A DNA stretch of 64,000 nucleotides, taken from NCBI RefSeq assembly GCF_029714425.1, contig NZ_CP121668.1, forward strand, positions 4,423,501 through 4,487,500, in the 5' to 3' direction. Numbering within the stretch: the first letter of the stretch is position 1; the number at the start of each line of letters is the position of its first letter. A program made the position numbers and the translations under genes. Of this stretch, positions 26,717 through 33,787 are shown piece after piece. The notes under the pieces were generated by a model. The model searched no databases and had not been told where the DNA came from. It worked only from the letters and a program-made list of their open reading frames with translations. This DNA is from Bradyrhizobium sp. CB2312. GTDB taxonomy: Bacteria > Pseudomonadota > Alphaproteobacteria > Rhizobiales > Xanthobacteraceae.

Positions 26717-27803
26717 CCGTACCTCCGCTCCAGCAAAAACTGAAAAACAACCCCATGCACAGTAGAAGCGCAATCTCGGAACCGCCCATAATTTCGTATT
26801 TTGCGAAATTACTTTGACGCGTCGGGCAAAACAGTGGCACTATGGCATCGTGGCCGTCCGAATATAGCAACGGCCAATCGAGGTAGGTGACGCGCGCAAT
26901 CCGTGCGCGATGTCCTGTCTCCGGGCAAACCGCGTTACAGTCGCCAGGCGGTTTCGAACGAAGGGAAAGGCCATGTCGCGAGGGCTTCGCATCGGAGAGG
27001 TCGCCGGCCGAACGGGCCGCAGTATTCACACTATCCGTTGGTATGAAGCTCAGGGCTTGATCCCCGGCGTTATCAGGGATCGCGGCGGACGACGGGTCTA
27101 CAGCGATTTTCACGTTGGCTGGTTGGATCTGATGGAGCGCCTGCGCGGCACCGGCATGTCGGTCAAACAGATGCGCGAATATGCGGCGCTTGCGAAACGC
27201 GGCGAAGCAACGCTGACCGAGCGTCACGCGCTGCTCGCAGCCCATCAGCAGTGCGTGCAGGACAACATCCATCGTTGGACGCAGGCTTTGGCGCTCATCG
27301 AAGCCAAGGTCGAATTCTATGAGGAGTGGATCGTCAGCGGGGAAAGACCCGCCGTGTCGCCGCATGGACGCCTCAAGGCCGCACCGGCCTCCTTGGCTGC
27401 CGGGCGGCCTTAGCACCCTCTCGACCAATGCGGTGTCCATGTACTCGGTCAGCTCGCGCAGTTTTCCGTCCGCCATGCGAATGACGAAGCAGTACGTGTT
27501 GGCGTAGAGCTCGCCGGCCAGCGTCGTCGCATTGCCCCGGCATTCGGCGACGACGTAATCGCCTTCAGCAATGATGCGGGATACCGTGAGGCTGGTGGGA
27601 GCGGTGAATTGTCGGTGGAGAGGCTTCATCAGGCACTCTAGCACGTCGGCCTTGCCGACGTACTCGCCGGACCAGGCCGTCGAGCCGGTGATGCGCCAGA
27701 CGAAATCATCTGCCATCGCGGCGATGAACGGGCCGGGGTCGCGACGTGCGCGCGCATCCATGATGCCCTGAATGAGTGCCTTGTTGTTGTCGGTCACTGT
27801 CAT
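26400..27803 (-). CDS. SnoaL-like (NTF2-fold) protein with an abnormal antisense C-terminal extension
   Basis: Residues 1-133 are a normal SnoaL/ketosteroid-isomerase-like domain (KALIQGIMDARARRDPGPF, DFVWRITGSTAWSGEY, YCFVIRMADGKLRELTEYMD). These coding bases are 27405-27803. The family normally ends just after this, but here the frame stays open to 26400, giving 467 residues that run antisense to the whole MerR gene and most of the Nudix gene. A TAA lies one base out of frame right after the last family-like codons, so a one-base indel that removed the normal stop is the likely cause. The true functional product is probably the first 135 residues. Confidence 0.55.
   Translation of the reverse strand: MTVTDNNKALIQGIMDARARRDPGPFIAAMADDFVWRITGSTAWSGEYVGKADVLECLMKPLHRQFTAPTSLTVSRIIAEGDYVVAECRGNATTLAGELYANTYCFVIRMADGKLRELTEYMDTALVERVLRPPGSQGGRCGLEASMRRHGGSFPADDPLLIEFDLGFDERQSLRPTMDVVLHALLMGCEQRVTLGQRCFAAFRKRRIFAHLFDRHAGAAQALHQIQPANVKIAVDPSSAAIPDNAGDQALSFIPTDSVNTAARSAGDLSDAKPSRHGLSLRSKPPGDCNAVCPETGHRARIARVTYLDWPLLYSDGHDAIVPLFCPTRQSNFAKYEIMGGSEIALLLCMGLFFSFCWSGGTAIGPDANTAAALCRVSAAQASPIQAHSGPAIGTPRSPHRDGPTARWRYGRFRHQPAAPARVQPARCIGRDTSSRSGRPRSRALRPIPASARPVDARPLRSCRPVA
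26743..26840. repeat. Dispersed repeat, family D
   Basis: Left arm aacaaccccatgcacagtag and right arm ttgac(g)cgtcgggcaaaacag flank a variable core of about 55 bases. The same arms recur in the same order at 32749-32860. On the minus strand the arms would encode LFCPT-Q at one end and a CMGLF/CAWGCF segment at the other, so the copies may be remnants of a small coding unit. Confidence 0.7.
26973..27413 (+). CDS. MerR-family transcriptional regulator
   Basis: 146 residues. The winged HTH of MerR is clear: LRIGEVAGRTGRSIHTIRWY, then EAQGLIPG and RRVYSDFHVGWLDLMERLRGTGMSVKQM. The coiled-coil dimer helix follows (ECHALLAAHQQC-like), without the Cys pattern of metal sensors. It resembles AdhR/NmlR-like small-molecule regulators. 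The ATG at 26973 has AAGGGAAAGG upstream. It is convergent with, and probably regulates, the SnoaL-like gene or the flanking Nudix gene; there is no direct evidence for either. Confidence 0.9.
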   Translation: MSRGLRIGEVAGRTGRSIHTIRWYEAQGLIPGVIRDRGGRRVYSDFHVGWLDLMERLRGTGMSVKQMREYAALAKRGEATLTERHALLAAHQQCVQDNIHRWTQALALIEAKVEFYEEWIVSGERPAVSPHGRLKAAPASLAAGRP

Positions 27804-28348
27804 GGGCTGTCTCCTGAAATCGAGGCCAGCCGTCTCTCTACAGGCTAGAGCGTGCTCTAGATCAAGCCGAATTTAGGATGTGGACTCATTAGCGCCGAGC
27901 CGTAGCCTGATTGACGCGAAATGGACGAAGGCAAGCTAATTGGCGCCAAGATTGTCGTACCGCGTCGCTACCCGACGACATTGCTTGATCCTGTTGAAGA
28001 GCAGCTCAACTCGATTGCGAGCGTGATATGGGCACTGGTGTGGTAAGGTATGCGCCCACCTTGTCGATTTTGCACTTCCGGCGAGAGTTCGGTCTGCGCA
28101 GAACTCTTTTCGGGTTGAAGCAACTGCTCGGCGAGGCACAGCAGTGCAACCTTCAGGCGTCGTCGCGACACAATCATTGATTGCTTCCTATGTCCAGCTA
28201 TCGCCAACATAGTTCGACCGTGCGGACTAGAGGTGAGTCCGCAAGTGGCCCTTCCGCGACCTCGGGAGACGTCCACTTTCCCGCCGTTGTCAGGGGTTGA
28301 GCAGACATCGGGCGGCCAGCCGCTTATGAGTACATAGCCTAGCTAGGC
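27804..28348. other. Intergenic region with transposase remnant
   Basis: 545 bases between the SnoaL-like and ACT genes. Apart from the IS5-type remnant described separately, 28040-28348 shows only short frames without recognised domains. It looks like decayed mobile-element or duplicated DNA, as suggested by many short stops on all frames. Confidence 0.5.
27873..28036 (-). pseudogene. IS5-family transposase C-terminal remnant
   Basis: The reverse frame reads RVELLFNRIKQCRRVATRY-DNLGAN, a TAG, then LAFVHFASIRLRLGANEST and a TAA at 27873. This is the well-known end of IS5-group (IS427/IS1031-like) transposases, with the last catalytic Glu in RVELLFNR. The TAG replaces the tyrosine/phenylalanine codon usual before L-A-x-V-H. 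The N-terminal two thirds are gone. It is an inactive fragment. Confidence 0.75.
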
Positions 28349-28750
28349 TCAGTTCGTCCCGCTCATGTTTTGCAACAGAGCCATCGCCTCGTCAGCCCGG
28401 TCCACGGCCACGAAGAGATGGTCGTGGTGGAAGGCCGAAACGGCATTCACGCTGATCCCGGCCGCGGCGAGACGCGCGGTGATTGCTGCCAAAAAGCCCA
28501 CCGCATCGAGCGCGGAGTGAACCGCGAGGGTGATCAGGCGCGATGGGAATGCGCACCGTAGTCCCGCACGTTCGGCCTCCTCGTGCCGTATCACCAGCGT
28601 AGTTCCTTCGCGTTCGCGGAAGGTCAGCACCGGGTTGATGGTGGCTGGAATGCTCGCGCTTGGTGCAAGCGTGCAGAACACGAAGATGCCGTCCATGATC
28701 TCCGGCTTCATGTTGCTCAGCAGCGCGTCGAGATCGCGTTCGCCTGTCAC
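28349..28750 (-). CDS. ACT-domain protein
   Basis: 133 residues with an N-terminal half ~1-60 of the DUF2241 type (DLDALLSNMKPEIMDGIFVFCT) and a C-terminal ACT domain (TLAVHSALDAVGFLAAITARLAAAGISVNAVSAFHHDHLFV). Standalone ACT proteins of this type are thought to bind amino acids as regulators; no function is established. The ATG at 28750 has no strong ribosome site but matches the family N-terminus. Confidence 0.88.
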   Translation of the reverse strand: MTGERDLDALLSNMKPEIMDGIFVFCTLAPSASIPATINPVLTFREREGTTLVIRHEEAERAGLRCAFPSRLITLAVHSALDAVGFLAAITARLAAAGISVNAVSAFHHDHLFVAVDRADEAMALLQNMSGTN

Positions 28751-28949
28751 GGTGCCAGCCTCCGAACCGGTAAGATCGTTTCAGCCCCTGCGAAGCCATT
28801 GGCGCCAGCGGCTGTTGAAGCCGGAAGCAACATACCTTTGTATATCCCCTCTAATCCTTCTCATACGCTGATCTTACGCTGGTACAATTGAGCGACGGCG
28901 GGAGATTCTTACAATTTGAGTCCACTCGGGTCACTGCGAGGAAGCTCAA

Positions 28950-29105
28950 ATGAACGTCGTCATCCGGAAGCTCAACGGCTTATGGCACCTCATCGTCGGG
29001 TCTGGCCAGATCCGAACGCCGTTCCTGGAAACGCAGGATCGGCAGTTGGTCGTTCGATATGCCAGGCGCGCCTATCCGGGTGCACGGATCTTCGAATGCG
29101 ACTGA
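28950..29105 (+). CDS. Small conserved-type hypothetical protein (51 aa)
   Basis: A 51-residue frame, MNVVIRKLNGLWHLIVG to RRAYPGARIFECD, with GAGGAAG eight bases before the ATG. The composition (aromatic and charged, no repeats) is that of a folded small protein, and the spacing and codon use look genuine. No family recognised. It is convergent with dinB, 16 bases apart. Confidence 0.5.
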   Translation: MNVVIRKLNGLWHLIVGSGQIRTPFLETQDRQLVVRYARRAYPGARIFECD

Positions 29106-29121
29106 GTTGAACAGGACGCGA

Positions 29122-30411
29122 TCACTCCTGCGCCTTCTCCGGCCCGTCATAGGCGATGCCCCGGATCACGGCGGCGCTGCCGAACTTCTTGCGCAGACTG
29201 TCGACGGCGCGCTCGGCATGGGCGGCGCGACGGTCCAGCATGTCGGTGTCGTCGGCGGGCGAGCCTTCGCGCAGCGCGCTGACGCCGGCGCCCATCAGGC
29301 GGAAGGCTGTGCCGTCGATCTCTTTCGCCAGCATCTCGCGGCAGATCGAAAAAATCTTTGCGGCGAGCTGCGTCGGGGCTGCGATCGACTGCGAGCGGGT
29401 GCGCTGGCGGAAATCGGCGGTCTTCAGCTTCAGCGTCACCGTCGAGCCGGCGAGCTCGCTGCTCTTGAGGCGCGACGATGTCTTCTCGCAGAGTCGCCAC
29501 AGGATTTTTTCCAGCGTCGCGAAATCGCGGATGTCGGTCTCGAAGGTGGTCTCGCTGGAGATCGTCTTGGCGCCGCGGTCAGGCTCGACGCGGCGGTCGT
29601 CGATGCCGCGCGCGAGCCGCCACAGCCTGCGGCCATCGCTCGGAAATTGCCGCATCATCTCGATCTCGTCGGCCTTCTGCAGATCGGCGATGATGCGGAA
29701 GCCGCGCTGCACGAGGCGCTCCTGGGTGGCGGGTCCGACGCCGAAGATGAAGCCGACCGGCTTTTCCGCCAGCATCACGCGCGCCTCTTCCAGGTCCAGT
29801 GCCGCAAAGCCGCGCGGCTTGTCGAGGTCGGAGGCGATCTTGGCCAAAAACTTGTTGCAGGACAGCCCGACCGAGACGGTGATGCCGACGTCGCGCTCGA
29901 CGTTGCGGGCAAAGCGCGCCAGCACCTTGGCCGGGATCATGCCGTGCACCCGCTCGGTGCCGGAGAGATCGAGGAAGGCCTCGTCGATCGAGAGCGGCTC
30001 CACCAGCGGCGTCAGCGCCTGCATGGCCTGCCGCACCTCGCGCCCGACGCGGACGTATTTCGCCATGTCGGGCGGAATCACGGTCGCATGGGGACAGGCC
30101 TCGAGGGCCTTGAACATCGGCATCGCCGAGCGCACGCCGTAGGTGCGCGCGATGTAGCAGGCGGCCGACACCACGCCGCGCTTGCCCCCGCCGATGATGA
30201 CGGGCTTGTCGGCGATGTCGGGATTGTCGCGCTTCTCGACCGTCGCATAGAAGGCGTCGCAGTCGATATGGGCGATGGTCAGGCTCGACAGTGCTCGGTG
30301 GCGGACGAGACGGGGGGAGCCGCAGGCGGAACAGCGCCGCACGCCCATATCCAGATCGGCCAGACAATCCCGGCAGAAGCAGCGGGGCCCGGCCGTATCA
30401 GGACCGGTCAC
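29122..30411 (-). CDS. dinB: DNA polymerase IV (DinB, Y-family) with N-terminal zinc-ribbon
   Basis: Error-prone translesion polymerase. The 429-residue product has palm/fingers IAHIDCDAFYATVE (catalytic Asp pair), VIIGGGKRGVVSAACYIART, and the second catalytic SIDEAFLD; then a HhH thumb (GIGPATQERL-like FGVGPATQERL) and little-finger domain. The first 40 residues carry CFCRDC and CSAC, a four-Cys zinc-ribbon-like segment found in alphaproteobacterial DinB. The start is taken as GTG at 30411 because GTGA overlaps the stop of the upstream DUF3572 gene; TTG at 30429 is an alternative. No beta-clamp motif was sought beyond the usual C-terminus. Confidence 0.93.
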   Translation of the reverse strand: MTGPDTAGPRCFCRDCLADLDMGVRRCSACGSPRLVRHRALSSLTIAHIDCDAFYATVEKRDNPDIADKPVIIGGGKRGVVSAACYIARTYGVRSAMPMFKALEACPHATVIPPDMAKYVRVGREVRQAMQALTPLVEPLSIDEAFLDLSGTERVHGMIPAKVLARFARNVERDVGITVSVGLSCNKFLAKIASDLDKPRGFAALDLEEARVMLAEKPVGFIFGVGPATQERLVQRGFRIIADLQKADEIEMMRQFPSDGRRLWRLARGIDDRRVEPDRGAKTISSETTFETDIRDFATLEKILWRLCEKTSSRLKSSELAGSTVTLKLKTADFRQRTRSQSIAAPTQLAAKIFSICREMLAKEIDGTAFRLMGAGVSALREGSPADDTDMLDRRAAHAERAVDSLRKKFGSAAVIRGIAYDGPEKAQE

Positions 30412-30767
30412 GGCACGTCGCGCTCCCAATTGGGGTCGCCGAGCGCATCACCGAGGACCTGCCGCGCCGCGGCAACGTTGGTCGGGTGCAGTTCCGCGGC
30501 CTTGGCGAAGGCCTTCACGGTGTCGTCATCACGCAGCACGAAATCGAGCACGCTGAGGAGGAAATTGGGGTCCGAGGCGGCGTTGCGCAGGGTCTCCGGA
30601 CCGACCCCTGTCTCGGCCAGGAACAGGCCCAGCCGCTCGGGCTCGCTCGCGACGAAGGACAGCGCCTGAATCGCAACGATTTCAGCAACTTCCCGGGGGT
30701 TGTGAACAGGCTTTTTCAATGGCGCAGTTTGCCTTTCCGTTAACTTTCGGTGTCTACTTTGGATCAT
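30408..30767 (-). CDS. DUF3572 protein
   Basis: 119 residues from the ATG at 30767. The DUF3572 core is visible as AEIVAIQALSFVASEPERLGLFLAETGVGPETLRNAA and DPNFLLSVLDFVLRDD. Function unknown; the family is restricted to alphaproteobacteria and is often beside divK/pleD or dinB. Here it sits in the same transcript as dinB (4-base overlap) and is divergent from divK, sharing the GANTC-rich intergenic region. Confidence 0.88.
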   Translation of the reverse strand: MIQSRHRKLTERQTAPLKKPVHNPREVAEIVAIQALSFVASEPERLGLFLAETGVGPETLRNAASDPNFLLSVLDFVLRDDDTVKAFAKAAELHPTNVAAARQVLGDALGDPNWERDVP

Positions 30768-30971
30768 GCCCGAGTCTTGGGATTGAGTCTCGGCCCTGAG
30801 TCTTGCCGGCCCGCGACAAGCAACTGGAAACCACATCGCAGAAAGTGGGCCCTCGGGTTTAACGAAACTAGAGCGAATCTGGGGCTAGTTTGAATCCAGT
30901 TTTCGAAGCGCCGGGAAGAGGCGCCTGAGGCGTTACATGTATCGGTCTTTCGGACCAAACAGGAGGGCGGG
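30768..30971. promoter_or_regulatory. divK/DUF3572 divergent promoter region with five GANTC sites
   Basis: Five CcrM methylation sites lie within 125 bases: gagtc at 30772, 30785 and 30798, gaatc at 30875 and 30892. A random sequence of this length should have about 0.5. CcrM and its GANTC sites control timing of cell-cycle genes in alphaproteobacteria, so methylation-sensitive regulation of divK is a reasonable inference. A ttaac element at 30860 could be a CtrA half-site; I see no full TTAA-N7-TTAA motif. Confidence 0.6.
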
Positions 30972-31337
30972 ATGGCTAAGACCGTCCTGATCGTGGAAGA
31001 CAACGAGCTCAACATGAAGCTCTTCCGCGACCTGTTGGAGGCGCACGGCTATCAGACCTCCGGCACCAGCAACGGCTACGAGGCGCTCGACCTCGTGCGC
31101 AAGATGCGGCCCGACCTCGTGCTGATGGATATCCAATTGCCGCAGGTCTCCGGCCTCGAGGTGACGCGCTGGATCAAGGACGATCCGGAGCTGCGTGCCA
31201 TTCCCGTCGTCGCGGTCACGGCGTTCGCGATGAAGGGCGACGAAGAGCGCATCCGCGAGGGCGGCTGCGAGGCCTATTTGTCCAAGCCGATCTCGGTCGG
31301 CAAATTCATTGAGACGGTCCGGCGTTTTATCGGATAG
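30972..31337 (+). CDS. divK: Single-domain response regulator DivK
   Basis: A 121-residue receiver-only protein. The acidic pocket (IVEDNELN), phosphoacceptor D53 ([10 protein letters not shown]), the Thr and Lys switch residues ([17 protein letters not shown]) are all intact. In Caulobacter and rhizobia DivK controls cell polarity and division through PleC/DivJ and CckA. An AGGAGGG ribosome site precedes the ATG. The next gene, pleD, starts 14 bases downstream, the usual divK-pleD order. Confidence 0.94.
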   Translation: MAKTVLIVEDNELNMKLFRDLLEAHGYQTSGTSNGYEALDLVRKMRPDLVLMDIQLPQVSGLEVTRWIKDDPELRAIPVVAVTAFAMKGDEERIREGGCEAYLSKPISVGKFIETVRRFIG

Positions 31338-31351
31338 GAAGTGAGTTCACA

Positions 31352-32725
31352 GTGTCCGCGCGTATCCTGGTTGTCGATGACGTTCCTGCCAACGTCAAGC
31401 TGCTGGAGGCCCGACTCTCGGCCGAATATTTCGACGTGATGACTGCCTCGAACGGCACGGAGGCCCTGGCGATCTGCCGGAGAGCCGAATGCGACATCAT
31501 CCTGCTCGACGTCATGATGCCTGATATGGATGGCTTCGAAGTCTGCCGCCGCCTCAAGACCGATCCGGCCACGCACCACATCCCCGTCGTGATGGTCACC
31601 GCACTCGACAGCCCCGCCGACCGCAACCGCGGCTTGGAGGCCGGCGCCGACGATTTCCTCACAAAGCCCGTCTCCGACGTCGTGCTGATCGCGCGCGTGC
31701 GCTCGCTGACGCGGCTGAAGATGATGACCGATGAGCTGCGCATGCGCGCCATCACCTCGCTCGAGATCGGCATGCAGGCGCCCGAGCGCAGCGCCGTCGC
31801 CGACACCGGCAAGGGCGGCCGCATCCTTCTGGTCGACGACCGCCAGTCCTCCTATGAGCGGCTGGCGACGACCCTCGCTGCCGAGCACACCATCGACGTC
31901 GAGCCGAATCCGACGGAGGCGCTGTTCCACGCCGCCGAGGGCAATTACGACCTCCTGATCGTCTCGCTCGACCTCAACAATTTCGATGGCCTCAGGCTGT
32001 GCAGCCAGGCGCGCTCGCTGGAGCGCACGCGCCACGTGCCGATCCTCGCCATTGCCGACCCCGAGAACTCGACGCGGCTGCTCCGCGGCCTCGAGATCGG
32101 CGTCAACGATTATCTGCTGCGTCCGATCGACAAGACCGAGCTCCTGGCGCGCGCCCGCACCCAGATCCGCCGCCGGCGCTACACCGATCATCTGCGCGAC
32201 AACGTGCAGAACTCGATCGAGATGGCGATCACCGACGCGCTCACCGGCCTGCACAATCGCCGCTACATGGAGAGCCATCTGGCGACGCTCGCCGAGCAGG
32301 CCTCGATGCGCGGCAAGCCGCTCGCGCTGATGATCCTCGACATCGATTACTTCAAATCCATCAACGACAATTACGGCCATGATGCCGGCGACGACGTCCT
32401 GCGCGAATTTGCCGTGCGCGTGCGCAAATCGATCCGCGGCATTGATCTCGCCTGCCGCTATGGCGGCGAGGAGTTCGTCATCGTGATGCCGGAGACCGAT
32501 CTGCACGTCGCCGGCATGGTCGCCGAGCGCCTGCGCCGCTCGATTGCGGGGGAGCCGTTCGCCGTCCACAAGGGCACCAAGCGCATCGAGGTCACGATCT
32601 CGATTGGCCTCACCACGCTGGAGCAGAAGGGCGAGGCGGTCGCCGACGTCCTCAAGCGCGCCGACACCGCGCTCTATCGCGCCAAGCACGACGGCCGCAA
32701 TCGCGTGGTGTCGCAGGCGGCGTGA
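31352..32725 (+). CDS. pleD: Response regulator diguanylate cyclase PleD
   Basis: 457 residues, REC-REC'-GGDEF. REC1 has the phosphoacceptor in IILLDVMMPDMDG. REC2 (from ILLVDDRQSSYER) lacks an Asp at the equivalent place (LLIVSLDLNNFDG), so it is likely a dimerisation adaptor. The GGDEF active site is GGEEF at about residue 371, and RGID nine residues before is the RxxD product-inhibition site. It makes c-di-GMP to time the swarmer-to-stalked type transition. Start codon GTG at 31352. The end of the gene abuts repeat D. Confidence 0.95.
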   Translation: MSARILVVDDVPANVKLLEARLSAEYFDVMTASNGTEALAICRRAECDIILLDVMMPDMDGFEVCRRLKTDPATHHIPVVMVTALDSPADRNRGLEAGADDFLTKPVSDVVLIARVRSLTRLKMMTDELRMRAITSLEIGMQAPERSAVADTGKGGRILLVDDRQSSYERLATTLAAEHTIDVEPNPTEALFHAAEGNYDLLIVSLDLNNFDGLRLCSQARSLERTRHVPILAIADPENSTRLLRGLEIGVNDYLLRPIDKTELLARARTQIRRRRYTDHLRDNVQNSIEMAITDALTGLHNRRYMESHLATLAEQASMRGKPLALMILDIDYFKSINDNYGHDAGDDVLREFAVRVRKSIRGIDLACRYGGEEFVIVMPETDLHVAGMVAERLRRSIAGEPFAVHKGTKRIEVTISIGLTTLEQKGEAVADVLKRADTALYRAKHDGRNRVVSQAA

Positions 32726-32748
32726 GGCTGCCTGCGCATAAAAATGCG

Positions 32749-32860
32749 AAAACAACCCCATGCACAGTAGCCGGCGCTAGCCGGATCAAGGACTTGCGCG
32801 GATCGCGGAATGATCGGCGCCGGTTGCACCGCAATTTGACACGTCGGGCAAAACAGGGGC
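32749..32860. repeat. Dispersed repeat, family D (second copy)
   Basis: Shares the arms aacaaccccatgcacagtag and ttgac(a)cgtcgggcaaaacag with the copy at 26743-26840, but has a longer and different core of about 68 bases containing gatcggcgccgg. Conservation of the arms against a variable core suggests they are the functional or mobile ends. Confidence 0.7.
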
Positions 32861-32910
32861 ATGTTGGTAGGGTCGAGCGACGCGTGAATAGTTGCTGTCG
32901 CCACATCCTC

Positions 32911-33050
32911 AGCTGTCGTCCCCGCGCAGGCGGGGACCCATAACCCCAGGGAGGGGTTATAGCGCGAGCTGGTAACTCCGAGTCTTCGCCAAACGTCTTC
33001 CTGTGGTTATGGGTCCCGGATCTGCGCTTCGCTTGTCCGGGACGACAGCT
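32911..33050. repeat. Dispersed palindromic repeat, family C
   Basis: Ends agctgtcgtccc and gggacgacagct are perfect inverted copies, with inner arms cccataacccc... and gggttatgggt-like segments also pairing. The element ends just 1 base before the TetR stop codon, where it can serve as a hairpin terminator. Confidence 0.75.
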
Positions 33051-33051
33051 G

Positions 33052-33657
33052 TTATTGTGGCGGGGGCTTGCCTCGCTTCACCGCCTTGGCATCCCCACCC
33101 ACATCAACCCCCGCGTTCCGCAGCAACACCTTCGCCGCCTCCTTCGCGGCGCGTGCCATCGCGGGGTCGTCGCGGACGAGGTCCTGCGCGATGGAGCCAT
33201 CGACCAGCAGCACGAGCTGCGTCGCCAGCGCATCCGCATCCGCAACACCGAGCTCGGTCAAGCGATCACGAAACCAGATCCGGCGGCTTTCCTTGAAGGC
33301 GATCGCGATCTTCTTCACCGCGCGATCCGCAGGCCCAAGCTCCGCCACCGCATTCACGAACGGGCAGCCGCGAAAATCCTTCGCCGCAAACCGCCGCTCC
33401 AGCGAATCGAAGGTGGCGAGGATCTGCTCGGCCGGCGGCTTGTCGGAGGGGCGCTGAGCCACAAAGCGGCGCTCGAGATAGGCCGCGATCAGCGCGTCCT
33501 TGGACGGGAAATGGTTGTAGAGCGTGCGCTTGCTGATGCCGACCTCGGCCGCGATGGTGTCGACGCCGATGGCGCGAATGCCTTGCAGATAGAACAGCTT
33601 GTCGGCGGTCTGAAGGATCCGCTCTTTCATCGTCTGTGGAGGGGGCAGGGGAGCCAT
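33052..33657 (-). CDS. TetR-family transcriptional repressor
   Basis: 201 residues. N-terminal TetR HTH: KERILQTADKLFYLQGIRAIGVDTIAAEVGISKRTLYNHFPSK, then an all-helical ligand domain (FRGCPFVNAVAEL is a conserved segment of the AcrR-like subgroup). The ATG at 33657 (MAPLPPPQTMKER) fits; 33630 is an alternative. Divergent from an MFS transporter with a perfect 16-bp dyad in between (33710-33725), so it very probably represses that gene and itself. Confidence 0.92.
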   Translation of the reverse strand: MAPLPPPQTMKERILQTADKLFYLQGIRAIGVDTIAAEVGISKRTLYNHFPSKDALIAAYLERRFVAQRPSDKPPAEQILATFDSLERRFAAKDFRGCPFVNAVAELGPADRAVKKIAIAFKESRRIWFRDRLTELGVADADALATQLVLLVDGSIAQDLVRDDPAMARAAKEAAKVLLRNAGVDVGGDAKAVKRGKPPPQ

Positions 33658-33709
33658 GCGGCGTCGGGTGTCCTGTTCGCTTGACAGCAACGGCCTTCTA
33701 TAGCCTAAG

Positions 33710-33725
33710 TACACAGGTCTGTGTA
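33710..33725. promoter_or_regulatory. TetR operator candidate
   Basis: A perfect inverted repeat tacacag-gt-ctgtgta, 7-2-7, in the gap between the divergent TetR and MFS starts (53 bases from the first, 62 from the second). Length and position match TetR-family operators. Confidence 0.75.
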
Positions 33726-33787
33726 ACCAAAATCAACTGATATTGCAGACGGCGGCGGTTGCGCTGCGCCCAGATGGGAGAACAAAA

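Larger units (their letters stand above)
32726..33051. other. Intergenic region made of repeats D and C
   Basis: 326 bases between pleD and the convergent TetR gene, almost fully occupied by repeat D (32749-32860) and repeat C (32911-33050). No coding potential beyond shadows. Confidence 0.7.

Noticed and set aside
27968..28276. 102-codon reverse frame upstream of the transposase remnant
   Set aside because: No resemblance to transposase N-termini or any other family; it only shares bases with the remnant in another frame.
29059..30669. A 536-codon forward frame over dinB
   Set aside because: dinB on the other strand has complete polymerase motifs; the forward frame is Arg/Gly/Asp rich and has no domain.
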